A stretch of 64,000 nt of DNA, from NCBI RefSeq assembly GCF_001192795.1, contig NZ_DF968180.1:596580-660579 (forward strand), in the 5' to 3' direction. The DNA is from Flexilinea flocculi. Lineage in GTDB: Bacteria; Chloroflexota; Anaerolineae; Anaerolineales; Anaerolineaceae. Made by a program: the position numbers and the translations under genes. Below, one piece after another: positions 20,104 through 29,066 of this stretch; the first letter of the stretch is position 1, and each line of letters opens with the position of its first letter. Under the pieces are notes generated by a model. That model was given only the letters and a program-made list of their open reading frames with translations. It ran no database searches and was not told where the DNA came from.

Positions 20104-20128
20104 CCGGCTTCAGCCGGCTTTTTTTTTA
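20104..20128 (+). terminator. Intrinsic terminator after the recombinase-like gene
   Basis: The stem CCGGC-TTCA-GCCGG is followed by C and about ten T residues, 84 bp past the stop at 20020. It also separates this gene from the convergent tilS. Confidence 0.85.
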
Positions 20129-20145
20129 TTGGTGTGCTGCCGATT

Positions 20146-21585
20146 TTACTCATATTCCCATTTCAAGCAGATACAATGCGCGCTGTCTGGCGACAGACGG
20201 CAATTCTCTGCTGATTGATATCCAGGAATCCAGATGATACTGTTTTGATCAGAAACCAGCGGGTAAAGGCTGCGATAATCTCTGGGGATTTTTTGATTGA
20301 TAAAAAAATCCGAAAGCTTTTGTGAATGTCCTTTTGAGCCGAGCGGAGAAAAGACTTCGCCGGTCTTTCCATTTCGAACGTGTAACGGCCATGCAATTTT
20401 GTCAGAATCCAGATATACAATTCTGTGATTGTGTTTCATTTCCCTGATCATTTGATCGAATTCCTGCGGATCGATATCCACGGAACGGCAGGTGATTCTT
20501 CCTCCTTCTACCGGTACTTCTCCAGGAAGACTTAACAAAACCGCTGAAGTGTTAAATGTTTGCGGCAACTTGCGGATGTTAGGACGTTGACCTTGCTCGT
20601 AAAGCATGAAAAAACCGTTTTCGACTGCCATCCACAGGTGATTGACCAACGGCTGCACATCATTTTCTGCTGCAATTTCTAAAAAATTCAAGACGCGGGC
20701 AGATGTGTCAAAACTGAAATCACGCGAGTCCGGTTGCAGCATAAAAAAAGCTTTTCGCACGAATCTGGCCTGAATTCCTTTCAGCTGTTTTATGAAAAGG
20801 CTACGGTCAAACACAACCTGCCGCTTTTCGGGATTCGCATAGATTACGCAGGTTTCCCATGCCTCGCTGACTGCATGATGGATTATTTTTTGATCCTCCT
20901 GGATTGTCTGCGACAGATTTTGGATATGCTGTCTGATTTGCGGATTGTAGTTCTGCTCCAGTTCAGGAATGAGCTGAAGTCGTAATCGGTTGCGAAAAAA
21001 GGTTGTATCGAAATTTGATTGGTCCTGAACCGGATGAATCTGATTCTCTTTGCACCAGTCATCGATTTCCTGGCGACGCACATTGAGTATCGGACGAATC
21101 AGCGGTATTTTCTTGTCAGGATCCCATTGATGAATGTATGAAACCGGATTCATACCTGCCAATCCATCAAGTCCACTCCCGCGCAAGAAATGCATCAAGA
21201 TAGTCTCGGTCTGATCATCTGCGTGGTGTGCCGTGGCAACTGCAGCAGCGTTCCATTTTTTTGCAGCTCGGAATAAAAATTGATAACGGGCGATTCGGGC
21301 TGCTTCTTCCAGGGAAATTTTATGAAGTTTTGACAAAGCGGAAACATCCGATGTGTCGGTGACGCAGCGTATCCCCAATTTTTCACATGTATTCTGAACG
21401 AAAACCACTTCGGCATCCGCTTCACGCCGCAACTGGTGGTTAAAAACAGCAGCAATGACCGGTTGACCAATTTTTTTCAGATGGTACAGGAGATAGAGAC
21501 TGTCAGCGCCGCCGGAAATACCAGCAACAACCATATCGTCCGGCTTCAGACGGCACTGGTTTCTAAGATAATTGATGGAAAACAT
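20146..21585 (-). CDS. tilS: tRNA(Ile)-lysidine synthase
   Basis: 479 residues. It modifies C34 of the tRNA-Ile (CAU) anticodon to lysidine, using ATP and lysine. The N-type ATP pyrophosphatase P-loop SGGADS is at residues 24-29; ATAHHADDQTETILMHFLRGSGLDGLAGM is the family signature block. The C-terminal domain has the TilS substrate-binding region (SDFFINQKIPRDYRSLYPLV). Length is normal for the two-domain long form. It lies 51 bp after the DegV gene on the same strand, with TTTAGGATT before its ATG. Confidence 0.95.
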   Translation of the reverse strand: MFSINYLRNQCRLKPDDMVVAGISGGADSLYLLYHLKKIGQPVIAAVFNHQLRREADAEVVFVQNTCEKLGIRCVTDTSDVSALSKLHKISLEEAARIARYQFLFRAAKKWNAAAVATAHHADDQTETILMHFLRGSGLDGLAGMNPVSYIHQWDPDKKIPLIRPILNVRRQEIDDWCKENQIHPVQDQSNFDTTFFRNRLRLQLIPELEQNYNPQIRQHIQNLSQTIQEDQKIIHHAVSEAWETCVIYANPEKRQVVFDRSLFIKQLKGIQARFVRKAFFMLQPDSRDFSFDTSARVLNFLEIAAENDVQPLVNHLWMAVENGFFMLYEQGQRPNIRKLPQTFNTSAVLLSLPGEVPVEGGRITCRSVDIDPQEFDQMIREMKHNHRIVYLDSDKIAWPLHVRNGKTGEVFSPLGSKGHSQKLSDFFINQKIPRDYRSLYPLVSDQNSIIWIPGYQSAENCRLSPDSAHCICLKWEYE

Positions 21586-21636
21586 AATCCTAAAGGGCGC
21601 TGTGAAAAAAACTTTTCAGAGATGAGCATGCCCTTT

Positions 21637-22497
21637 TCACAGCAAATCAGCAAAGAGAGACATTGGTCCACTAATCAATCCGGTCAAGGATGGGCCGGTA
21701 TGTGCGCCCAGGGCTGGAGCGACAGGAACGGTTTCCTCAAAAAAACAATCCAGCCGTTCAGACATTTTTTGTTTTAAAAACTCAATTCCATCCGGGCATA
21801 AACCCTGAACAATCTGTGTTCTCAATTTTTGACTTCCGTATTTTTCGGTATTCAGTTCAACAATTTGCGCGATTGCCCGTTTAAACGTCACTGTTTGTGC
21901 AGCTGTGGCATATTTCCCGCTAGCTATGTCAACAGTAATAACGGGTTTGATATTCAAAACCGATGCCATGAGACCTTTTAAGTGGCTTACACGTCCTCCA
22001 TGAATCAGATATCGCATTTCTTTTAACGTGAACATTCCGGTAACCTGATCACGGATTAAAGTGAGTCTTTCGAGGATTCTTTCAAGTGACCACCCTTTTT
22101 TGGCGGCAATTGCGGCTGCCTGTACCTGCCATCCCTGCGCTGCTGAAAGTGTCTTTGTATCCCAGAAGGTTACATCTGCTTCCGGGACCATGGCTGCACC
22201 CACTTTCGCAGAATTTAACGTTCCGCTTAATCCGGATGAAATATGGACGGATAGGATCTTTTCTCCTTTTTTTGCCAGATTCTGATAAATCTTGGCAAAA
22301 TCCCCCGCAGAAGCCTGAGATGTCATAGGGTAATCTTCTGTTTCGCTTAAAAGTTTATAAAATTCTTCACCGGACAACTCGTTTTCGCCTTCGTAAGTTT
22401 TTCCGCTGAGAGTAATTCGTAATGGGGCGTAATGTATTGCCAGCCCTTTCCGTTGTGATTCTGATAAATCTGCTCCGCTGTCTGTAACAATCTGCAT
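21637..22497 (-). CDS. DegV family fatty acid-binding protein
   Basis: 286 residues. DegV-family proteins (FakB-like) bind a single fatty acid and can present it to a fatty acid kinase. The first strand and Ser motif MQIVTDSGADLS, the SQASAGDF loop, HISSGLSGTLNSA and the C-terminal HTGPSLTGLI/GPALGAHTGP block are typical. No fakA is nearby. AAAGGG precedes the ATG. It is probably co-transcribed with tilS. Confidence 0.93.
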   Translation of the reverse strand: MQIVTDSGADLSESQRKGLAIHYAPLRITLSGKTYEGENELSGEEFYKLLSETEDYPMTSQASAGDFAKIYQNLAKKGEKILSVHISSGLSGTLNSAKVGAAMVPEADVTFWDTKTLSAAQGWQVQAAAIAAKKGWSLERILERLTLIRDQVTGMFTLKEMRYLIHGGRVSHLKGLMASVLNIKPVITVDIASGKYATAAQTVTFKRAIAQIVELNTEKYGSQKLRTQIVQGLCPDGIEFLKQKMSERLDCFFEETVPVAPALGAHTGPSLTGLISGPMSLFADLL

Positions 22498-22825
22498 AAT
22501 TTCCCTTTATGTCGGAATCTTACTGATGCATTTAACGAGATCTGATTTTTAAAAAAGTAAGATAGGAAAACTTCTCTCTTCAATACTTTATTTCAAAAAT
22601 CATAAAATCCAGTCTACAATGTATCCAAAGTCACCGATTCAAATAGTCTTTGGCGCCAGCGTTTCGAAATTCGGAAAGAATTCAATGTCGTTGCCGGTTA
22701 ATATTTATGATCCGCAAAAACACACCTGCAACAAATTTTCTCTCTTTTCGAAAAAGTCTTTTCCAAATTATGAATTACTGGTTTAGCGCTTTCTCTTAAA
22801 AGAATCAAAAAAGATTCTTTTTTTA
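22498..22825. other. Intergenic region between degV and mutL
   Basis: No gene seen. One degenerate element terminus (CAGCGTTTCGAAATTCGG near 22658) lies inside. No terminator or convincing promoter was recognised. Confidence 0.55.
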
Positions 22826-24637
22826 TTATATTGTACCTTTTCTTCCGAATTGTCGTTCCAAAAGATGAATACTTAAATGAATCATCGTAGGGCGACCATG
22901 CGGACAGGTTCTTGGTGATTGACAATTCTCTAAATCCCGGATTAATCCTCGCTGTTCCTCTTCCGATAAAGGTTGTCCGGCTTTAACAGCCATACTTTTA
23001 CAAATCCGGCCGGCAATCCTTTTTTCAATTTCAGATTGGAGCGGCGTTTCATCTTCTTCAAAATCCTCAACGATGGAACGCACAGCGGCTGCCGGATTTC
23101 CTTTTGTAAAAATTTCCGGAATTGACAGGATTCGATACGTTGCCGGACCGAATAATTCAATCCGAAATCCGAGCCTGGTCAATATATCCATGTTTTCTTC
23201 CAGCAGCGAAGTCTGCCAGGCGGATACCTGAACAATGGCGGGTTCCAGCAACGATTGAGAAGCAATTCGGGAATCAACCTGCCCCATTAACTTTTCAAAT
23301 AAAATACGTTCATGTGCCGCATGTTGATCAATCAGATAAAGTCCGTCTGGTCCTTCTGCAATGACATAGGTTCCTCCGATTTGACCGATCCAACGCAGAA
23401 TTGGAAATCCCGGGTTAATCGGGGCAGTTTGAAAATTCGACTGCGGTTGCAAGATAGCGGATGAGCTGCCCGCAGGTATAGAATTGTTGGGTGGGATTTG
23501 ATTTTGAGGTAACTCAGTTCTCCAAAATGCAACAGGTATACCTTCTGCCGGATTATCCACCACAGTCGTAAGTTCGTTGTCGTTTGATTGCGGATTTGCA
23601 GGAGCATGCCATCCAGGCCATTGTGCATTAGAATGAATTTCAGGAACGGGAGACTGAAAGATCAGGCTGCGTCGAACAGCGCGATGCACGATTCCGAATA
23701 CTTTGTCCGGAGACCGAAATCGGACTTCGGCTTTGGAGGGGTGAACATTCACATCTACTTCTTCCGGATCCATGGAGATGAATAATGCCGCGATGGGATA
23801 TCGGCCAACCATGATCAGCGACTGATATGCCCGAATGATGGCGGAATTAAGCTGGACATCCTGAATCCAGCGGCCGTTAACAAAAAAATTCATTTCTCTG
23901 CGATTGGAACGAGTCAGAGCAACCGGGCTGATAAATCCAAAAACCGAGATTCCTTCTTCTTTCAGATCGATTTCTATCAGTTTCTTTGCTATGTCAACAC
24001 CATAGATAGCTGTCAGAACTTCGCGGTAATCAGCATTTCCGGTTGTCCGGATACCCGGTTTACCATCATGTGTGCTTTGCCAGCGGATATTTGGATAAGC
24101 GAGCGCATATCTGGAGATCAGAATTTCAATCTGGTTCCGTTCCGTAACGTCACTTTTGAGAAATTTCAATCTGGCAGGAACATTGTAAAATAAATCAGTA
24201 ACTTGAACGATTGTGCCCTGTTTCGTTCCGGTTTGATGGATACCGGTGATTTTTCCACCATCCACCGTAATGGAATAACCGTTATTGCCTTCTGCAGTAC
24301 AGGTGGTTATCCGCATGCGTGAGACTGAACCGGCAGCAGCCAGCGCTTCACCACGAAATCCCAATGTATGAATATGAAATAAATCTTCTGCGTTTGTCAG
24401 TTTACTGGTTGCGTGCCGCATAACGGCTTTTTCAAGTTCATCCGATTGGATACCGCAGCCATTGTCGATAATCTCAATGATCCGTTTTCCTGCTTCTTCT
24501 GTTCGAATCATTATGGCTGATGCACCTGCATCAATCGCATTTTCGATCAGTTCCTTGACCACAGAGGCAGGTCGTTCGATGACTTCTCCTGCGGCTATCT
24601 GCGAAACTACCTCATCTGCAAGTATTCGAATGGCCAT
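22826..24637 (-). CDS. mutL: DNA mismatch repair protein MutL, endonuclease type
   Basis: 603 residues. The N-terminal GHKL ATPase (about 1-330) shows ELIENAIDAGA, DNGCGI and GFRGEAL. The C-terminal dimerisation/endonuclease domain has the metal motif DQHAAHERILFEKL and the CPHGRP motif (TCPHGRPTMIHLS), so this MutL should nick DNA itself, as expected in bacteria lacking MutH. A Pro/Asn/Gln-rich linker (about 345-400) separates the domains. GAGGAGAGG precedes the ATG. No mutS lies in the window. Confidence 0.96.
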   Translation of the reverse strand: MAIRILADEVVSQIAAGEVIERPASVVKELIENAIDAGASAIMIRTEEAGKRIIEIIDNGCGIQSDELEKAVMRHATSKLTNAEDLFHIHTLGFRGEALAAAGSVSRMRITTCTAEGNNGYSITVDGGKITGIHQTGTKQGTIVQVTDLFYNVPARLKFLKSDVTERNQIEILISRYALAYPNIRWQSTHDGKPGIRTTGNADYREVLTAIYGVDIAKKLIEIDLKEEGISVFGFISPVALTRSNRREMNFFVNGRWIQDVQLNSAIIRAYQSLIMVGRYPIAALFISMDPEEVDVNVHPSKAEVRFRSPDKVFGIVHRAVRRSLIFQSPVPEIHSNAQWPGWHAPANPQSNDNELTTVVDNPAEGIPVAFWRTELPQNQIPPNNSIPAGSSSAILQPQSNFQTAPINPGFPILRWIGQIGGTYVIAEGPDGLYLIDQHAAHERILFEKLMGQVDSRIASQSLLEPAIVQVSAWQTSLLEENMDILTRLGFRIELFGPATYRILSIPEIFTKGNPAAAVRSIVEDFEEDETPLQSEIEKRIAGRICKSMAVKAGQPLSEEEQRGLIRDLENCQSPRTCPHGRPTMIHLSIHLLERQFGRKGTI

Positions 24638-25152
24638 CAGCCTCTCCTCTGATAATTCGAAATATGCTCATCATTACAAGGGCTTTTCCTAATTTCGAAT
24701 TAATACTTTTGATAAGATTATAATCGTTGCACATCTATTTCAAAAAACGGCGATTCGAAAAACGGGTATTTTTTATTATTGTATCGTTTTTGCGCATCAC
24801 GCAAAAACGATACAATAATAAAAAATAAACGATGGATTGAAAGATTGGACTTCCTATCCGAACGATAGAAATATCATCACCTGTTTGACAGAATTCACAA
24901 CCGGATGAAATTTTGTCATTTTTTTTATCTGTTGCGCGAAAACTTATCATCCTCCTTAATTTTTGATGATATTCTTCCTATATCGCCAGCAGATTATTCG
25001 TAGTACTAATTAAATATCGAATGACATGAACGGATTCCGGATCCTCCCGTGTTTTTGAACAGTTCATAATTATTTTCTTTCAGACTGTCATCCGGAAAAT
25101 CGTTCTGTTAAATTTTCCCAGTTTTATTGATTTATGAAAAGAGGAAATTAAT
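24638..25152. other. Intergenic region between mutL and the peptide precursor gene
   Basis: Contains a short element-like pair of ATTCGAAAT/ATTTCGAAT termini (24650-24700), the long perfect hairpin at 24767-24827 and about 200 bp of AT-rich leader before 25153. No further gene seen. Confidence 0.6.
24748..24860. repeat. Interspersed element with a perfect 28-bp inverted repeat
   Basis: The left end CGGCGATTCGAAAA is at 24748. The hairpin arms at 24767-24794 and 24800-24827 are perfectly complementary over 28 bp, with a 5-nt loop CATCA and the apex TTTTTGCG/CGCAAAAA. The right terminus is diverged (TATCCGAACGATAG), so the outer end is approximate. This is the strongest stem of the family in this window. 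Confidence 0.75.
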
Positions 25153-25392
25153 ATGCTGTCTAAAGAAGAATTTATGAAGCAATTGTCGCAGTATAAGAAT
25201 TCAGAGGAAAGAATGGATTTCCTGGTCAGTGAAGGTTATCAACCAGATCAGAGTGAATCATTATCGGATGAAATCCTTGAAAAAATCGCCGGCGGCAGGA
25301 ATGACATTCGTAATCCGAATCCTTTGGATCCTTGCTGGTTTTGTCTTACTTATCATTTGCCATGCGGGGGTGAAGCCTGCCCTGATTATTAA
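25153..25392 (+). CDS. Orphan double-glycine leader peptide precursor (RiPP/bacteriocin-like)
   Basis: 79 residues. Residues 1-48 form an acidic, helical leader ending in LSDEILEKIAGG, which resembles Nif11/NHLP-type RiPP leaders cleaved after Gly-Gly by peptidase-containing ABC transporters. The predicted core (49-79, 31 residues) has Cys at 61, 64, 71 and 76, two of them in a CWFC pair, plus Pro and aromatic residues. AGAGGAAATT precedes the ATG, so translation is likely. No modification enzyme, C39 peptidase or transporter gene is adjacent (mutL and arcC flank it), so maturation would need enzymes encoded elsewhere. The leader-type call is pattern recognition; the product is unknown. Confidence 0.75.
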   Translation: MLSKEEFMKQLSQYKNSEERMDFLVSEGYQPDQSESLSDEILEKIAGGRNDIRNPNPLDPCWFCLTYHLPCGGEACPDY

Positions 25393-25402
25393 TCGGTTGA
25401 TT

Positions 25403-25460
25403 CCAGCAATTCGAAATATCAATAAATTTTTTTCCAAAATTCGAATCACTGAATTACTGG
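25403..25460. repeat. Short hairpin-less derivative of the interspersed element (58 bp)
   Basis: The outer ends CCAGCAATTC and GAATTACTGG are inverted, with inner AATTCGAAAT / AATTCGAAT, but there is no central hairpin. It lies 10 bp after the peptide precursor stop. Confidence 0.6.
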
Positions 25461-25504
25461 ATTGGGGAGAAGAACGGATTCTCCTTGTTATGAAATATTG
25501 AATG

Positions 25505-25543
25505 AAAAAAGTGTCTTCCTTCATCTGAAGAAGACACTTTTTT
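25505..25543. terminator. Bidirectional intrinsic terminator
   Basis: A 14-bp perfect stem (AAAAAAGTGTCTTC and its complement) with an 11-nt loop and A/T tracts on both sides. It lies between the plus-strand peptide gene and the convergent arcC. Confidence 0.88.
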
Positions 25544-25565
25544 TAACTGCATCATAAACAACAGC

Positions 25566-26522
25566 CTAAGCTGCTGTGATCATCGTTCCTGTTTCTCCCC
25601 TCAACGCACGTCCAATATTTTCTGGATTGGTAATCAGGGCTTGTTTACCGCCGGCTTCCAAGAACCAGATACAAGCTTGAATTTTGGGCGCCATTGAGCC
25701 GCTTTTGAAATGTTTGCCTTCTTTCAGATAGGCTTTTGCCTCGTCCAATGTCATCTTGTCAAGCCATTTTTGTTCCGGCGTTCCATAATTGATCGCTACC
25801 TTCTCAACTGCGGTGGAAATCAGCAGTAAATCCGCATTGATTTTTCGTGCCAGCAGACTGTTGCCAAAATCTTTGTCAATCACAGCTGAAACACCTTCCA
25901 GACTTCCATCCTCGTTTTTAATCACTGGAATACCACCGCCGCCGATTGAAATGGTAACAATTCCTGCCTGAATTAAGGCTTTAATGGCATCGAGCTCCAC
26001 AATTTCCATCGGAAGCGGGGATGCGACAACACGTCTCCATCCGCGGCCGGCATCTTCGACTACCGTCCAGCCGTCTGATTCCGCTTTGATATTGGCTTCC
26101 TCTTCCGTCATAAATCCGCCAATTGGTTTGGTCGGATGTTGAAATGCCGGGTCATTCTTGTCAACAATAGTTTGTTCCAAAACGCAGGCAACGGGCTTAT
26201 TAATGCCACGTGTTTTCAGTTCATTTTGTAGATTCTGAACCAGCATATATCCGATTTGCCCCTGGCTTTGTGCTCCGCATACATCCAGCGGTGCCATGGA
26301 GAGTCCTGCCTGTTTTTCAGCAATTTCTGCTTTTTGCAGGATGAATCCTACCTGTGGCCCATTCCCATGTCCGATTACAACTTCCCAACCGGCTTCAATC
26401 ATATCCACGATGTGCTTAGCAGTCTCTTTCGCAGCCAGATATTGATCCTGACAGGACTGATGGGCATTATCCTTGATTAATGAATTTCCGCCAATAGCGA
26501 CAACAGCAACCTTTTTTTCCAT
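25566..26522 (-). CDS. arcC: Carbamate kinase
   Basis: 318 residues, amino acid kinase fold. It transfers phosphate from carbamoyl phosphate to ADP. The N-terminal VVAIGGNSLI, GHGNGPQVG, SIGGGGIPV and DKDFGNSLLARKI blocks are characteristic, and length is standard. AAAGGG precedes the ATG. The expected partner genes arcA/arcB are not in the window; the AEC transporter follows on the same strand upstream. A role in arginine, agmatine or purine degradation cannot be chosen from the context. Confidence 0.96.
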   Translation of the reverse strand: MEKKVAVVAIGGNSLIKDNAHQSCQDQYLAAKETAKHIVDMIEAGWEVVIGHGNGPQVGFILQKAEIAEKQAGLSMAPLDVCGAQSQGQIGYMLVQNLQNELKTRGINKPVACVLEQTIVDKNDPAFQHPTKPIGGFMTEEEANIKAESDGWTVVEDAGRGWRRVVASPLPMEIVELDAIKALIQAGIVTISIGGGGIPVIKNEDGSLEGVSAVIDKDFGNSLLARKINADLLLISTAVEKVAINYGTPEQKWLDKMTLDEAKAYLKEGKHFKSGSMAPKIQACIWFLEAGGKQALITNPENIGRALRGETGTMITAA

Positions 26523-26787
26523 TGAAATCCCTTTTTCGTTTTCGAATAATATTTTTTAAGCTTCTTATGACCGAAGCTACATTGTCTGACAAATATTATA
26601 CACTGATTCAATATTGTCAAATTGCAAAAATTCAAAAATAGAAAAGATTACTTACTGTCGAAGTTTATTACAAAAAACCAAAAAATGAAAAATTGTAAAT
26701 TCTTCTACGATTCGAAAGACAGAATAATATGATGAATTTCTGTGAGGGGAAATGGAACACTATGGTGTATCAGTAATTCGTAAGCAG

Positions 26788-27729
26788 TTACTGGATGACT
26801 CCGAAAATCAGAAGATAACAGCTGATCATGATACAAAAACCGATGGTTGTAAAAAGGATGATCAAACGGGATTCGTTCCCGCAGCTATGGTATTTCTGGC
26901 TGACGATGAAATGATTTACAGCGGTTGGAAGCATGGAACAGATCACGGCAGCGGATAACCACCAGGCATCCAGACGGAAAAGGTATTTACCGATCAGGAA
27001 AGCGATCAATGGCTGAACAATCACTTTAAAAAAGGATGCGATGAGCGCCATTTTCATTTCATGTTTTGAAATCATACTGCCTGCAGGCAGGTTACTGGTG
27101 AAACCAAGGACAAAGAGTCCGGTTGTTGCTGCCGGTTTCCCCATTAACTCAAAAGTCGAGATTAAAAATTGCGGGTAATGTATTTTTAATACCAATGAAA
27201 GGATTGCCAGAAAACTTGCGATCAAAATGGGATTTTTTACTACCAAGAGTATCGTCCCAAATCGATCTCTTTTTGGCTTCGGTTCACAGAATTGATCCAT
27301 CAAGAAAATGGAAAGCGGGAAAAAAAAGGAAGCCTGAAGGAATAATGCAATTAAAGGCGGGATGACCGAAGAGAGGATCAATGAAGTGACTGGAACACCC
27401 ATGTAGACGATATTTGCGTAAAAACCACCCATCGTCAGCATGACCAATTCCTGACCACGGATGTGAAACAGGCGGTTGTATAAAAGATATTGCAGTGTGA
27501 TAACGATCAGCATACCGGAAAGGAAGGTGAATAAAAATCGATAATTCAATAAATCTTCCAGTTTTGACTGATAAATATTGGAAAAAGTCAGGCTTGGCAG
27601 ACAAAAGAAAAAAAGGAAACGAGTGAGTATGTCACTGGTTTCAACTTTTAAAATCTTAAATTTCCCTGCTGCATATCCGATCAGGATTATGGACAATATG
27701 GGAATTATGAGGTTGAGTATGTTTTGCAT
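26788..27729 (-). CDS. AEC family (auxin efflux carrier-like) transporter
   Basis: 313 residues with about ten transmembrane helices in two five-helix halves, starting MQNILNLIIPILSIILIGYAAGKF. This start and the second-half TGLFVLGFTSNLP block are typical of AEC permeases, which export or import small organic acids. The substrate is unknown. It faces the same way as arcC, 265 bp apart. The ribosome-binding site is weak. Confidence 0.88.
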   Translation of the reverse strand: MQNILNLIIPILSIILIGYAAGKFKILKVETSDILTRFLFFFCLPSLTFSNIYQSKLEDLLNYRFLFTFLSGMLIVITLQYLLYNRLFHIRGQELVMLTMGGFYANIVYMGVPVTSLILSSVIPPLIALFLQASFFFPLSIFLMDQFCEPKPKRDRFGTILLVVKNPILIASFLAILSLVLKIHYPQFLISTFELMGKPAATTGLFVLGFTSNLPAGSMISKHEMKMALIASFFKVIVQPLIAFLIGKYLFRLDAWWLSAAVICSMLPTAVNHFIVSQKYHSCGNESRLIILFTTIGFCIMISCYLLIFGVIQ

Positions 27730-27855
27730 GGGATTTTCAGGATCATTTCTGAATCAATCGGGTTGGCGATGAACTTTTCTTCCGTCTATCTGTATTTTGA
27801 TGTACCTTGTTTCTTAGCATCAGAACAAGAATACTTGATGAATAATGCAGCGGAA

Positions 27856-28830
27856 TTATACCAGAACGGCTGCACCGCCAATATTGGATCGGATGATTTC
27901 TTTAACTCCCGGGATTTTGTCCAACCTTTGCTGTAAGGCAGCTGAAACAGAAGCAGGGCAGATTATATGAACGTTGGGACCTGCATCCAGCGTGGCAAAA
28001 CAGGGAAATCCGTCTTTTCGCCAATCCATGATGGTTTTGATAATATCGAGCGATAAAGGTTCCCAGTAAAAAAGTGGTGGATTTTGCGTCATCATAACCG
28101 CATGCATCATCGTACTGTCTTTTTCGCTGACTTCTGCCAGCCGGTTGAAGTCGCGTTGCAGAATGGCATTCCGACATTCAAGAAGCCGTTCTGGTGCAGA
28201 TTCGACTCTCATTTGCTGATAAGGACTGGTGACTGCCATACGATGACCTGCGGTCGAGCCGACTTTTTTGTGGCTTTCTGATACGACGACAATTAAATCA
28301 ATCAAATCCCAGTAATCCTCAGCTGCGATGGAAATGGAGAGTGAGCTTTGGTCGTCATCTCCCGCCAGCCATTCAGAATAGCCTCCAGGAACAGAACGGC
28401 AAGCGGAACCGGATCCTCTACGTGCTAATCGGGAACACTCCGCCTCTGAAAGTTCCATACCGGCTGCAGCGCTGCCGGCAAGCGCCAGCGCTGCAAATGC
28501 AGATGCTGATGATGCAATCCCTGCTCCGATCGGAAAATTGTTGACGCTTTCTACAGAAGCAAAGCGCGGTTCTGCTGACATGGAGCGGATAATGTCGAGA
28601 AATTTCGCGACACGCGTCAATGCTTCTCCATTAATTTCCTTATCATTGATTTTCAGCGTATCACAGTGCAGCTCATCCCGAAAACTCACGACCGTTTTCG
28701 TATATAGAGTCCCTAGATTCATCGAGATGGATCCATTCATAGGGAGCCTCAGCAAATCGTCTTTATTGCCCCAATACTTAATGAATGCGATGTTCGGATG
28801 AGCGATAGCGGCTGCTGTTCGGACTGCCAT
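27856..28830 (-). CDS. mvaD: Diphosphomevalonate decarboxylase family enzyme (GHMP kinase fold)
   Basis: 324 residues. Motifs: HPNIAFIKYWGNKD near the start, the ATP loop NFPIGAGIASSASAFAALA, GSACRSVPGGYSEW, and the catalytic Asp in ATLDAGPNVHII. It makes isopentenyl diphosphate from mevalonate diphosphate. In some Chloroflexota (Roseiflexus is the known case) a related enzyme acts on mevalonate phosphate instead, so substrate specificity is open. The start at 28830 follows GAGG and begins with the family's usual MAVRTAAAIAHPN; an upstream in-frame extension to 28965 runs into repeat sequence and is unlikely. Confidence 0.9.
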   Translation of the reverse strand: MAVRTAAAIAHPNIAFIKYWGNKDDLLRLPMNGSISMNLGTLYTKTVVSFRDELHCDTLKINDKEINGEALTRVAKFLDIIRSMSAEPRFASVESVNNFPIGAGIASSASAFAALALAGSAAAGMELSEAECSRLARRGSGSACRSVPGGYSEWLAGDDDQSSLSISIAAEDYWDLIDLIVVVSESHKKVGSTAGHRMAVTSPYQQMRVESAPERLLECRNAILQRDFNRLAEVSEKDSTMMHAVMMTQNPPLFYWEPLSLDIIKTIMDWRKDGFPCFATLDAGPNVHIICPASVSAALQQRLDKIPGVKEIIRSNIGGAAVLV

Positions 28831-28929
28831 GGATACCTCATTTTGTTGATTTTCTTTTAGTTTACCATGAACCTGAGCTGAGTGTTCTTTGACAGCAATC
28901 AGCATTTTGAAAGTTGGAAACACCATTTG

Positions 28930-28955
28930 CACAAAAATATCACAACAACAAATAA
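28930..28955. repeat. Half of an interspersed hairpin element
   Basis: GCACAAAAATATCACAACAACAA matches one arm of the hairpin at 18941-18989 (rotated), but the opposite arm is missing. It lies in the divergent region between mvaD and padR. Confidence 0.45.
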
Positions 28956-28996
28956 TTCTTCCCAAATTATGAACCGCAGGAAAGCTTAAAAACTTC

Positions 28997-29056
28997 TTGA
29001 CAAAAACTATTAACTTGTTTAGTATATATAAGATTGTAAAACTATTAACCAGGTTA
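28997..29056 (+). promoter_or_regulatory. padR promoter with repeated operator-like motifs
   Basis: TTGACA (28997-29002), a 17-bp spacer and TAGTAT (29020-29025). AAAACTATTAAC occurs twice (29003-29014 in the spacer, 29038-29049 past the start point), and TAACC-A-GGTTA (29046-29056) is palindromic. PadR regulators commonly repress their own promoters, so these are candidate operators. Confidence 0.6.
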
Positions 29057-29066
29057 TTAGATAAAT

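Noticed and set aside
27856-28965. Longer mvaD start at 28965
   Set aside because: The added segment includes part of a hairpin repeat; the family start MAVRTAAAIAHPN at 28830 has a good ribosome-binding site.
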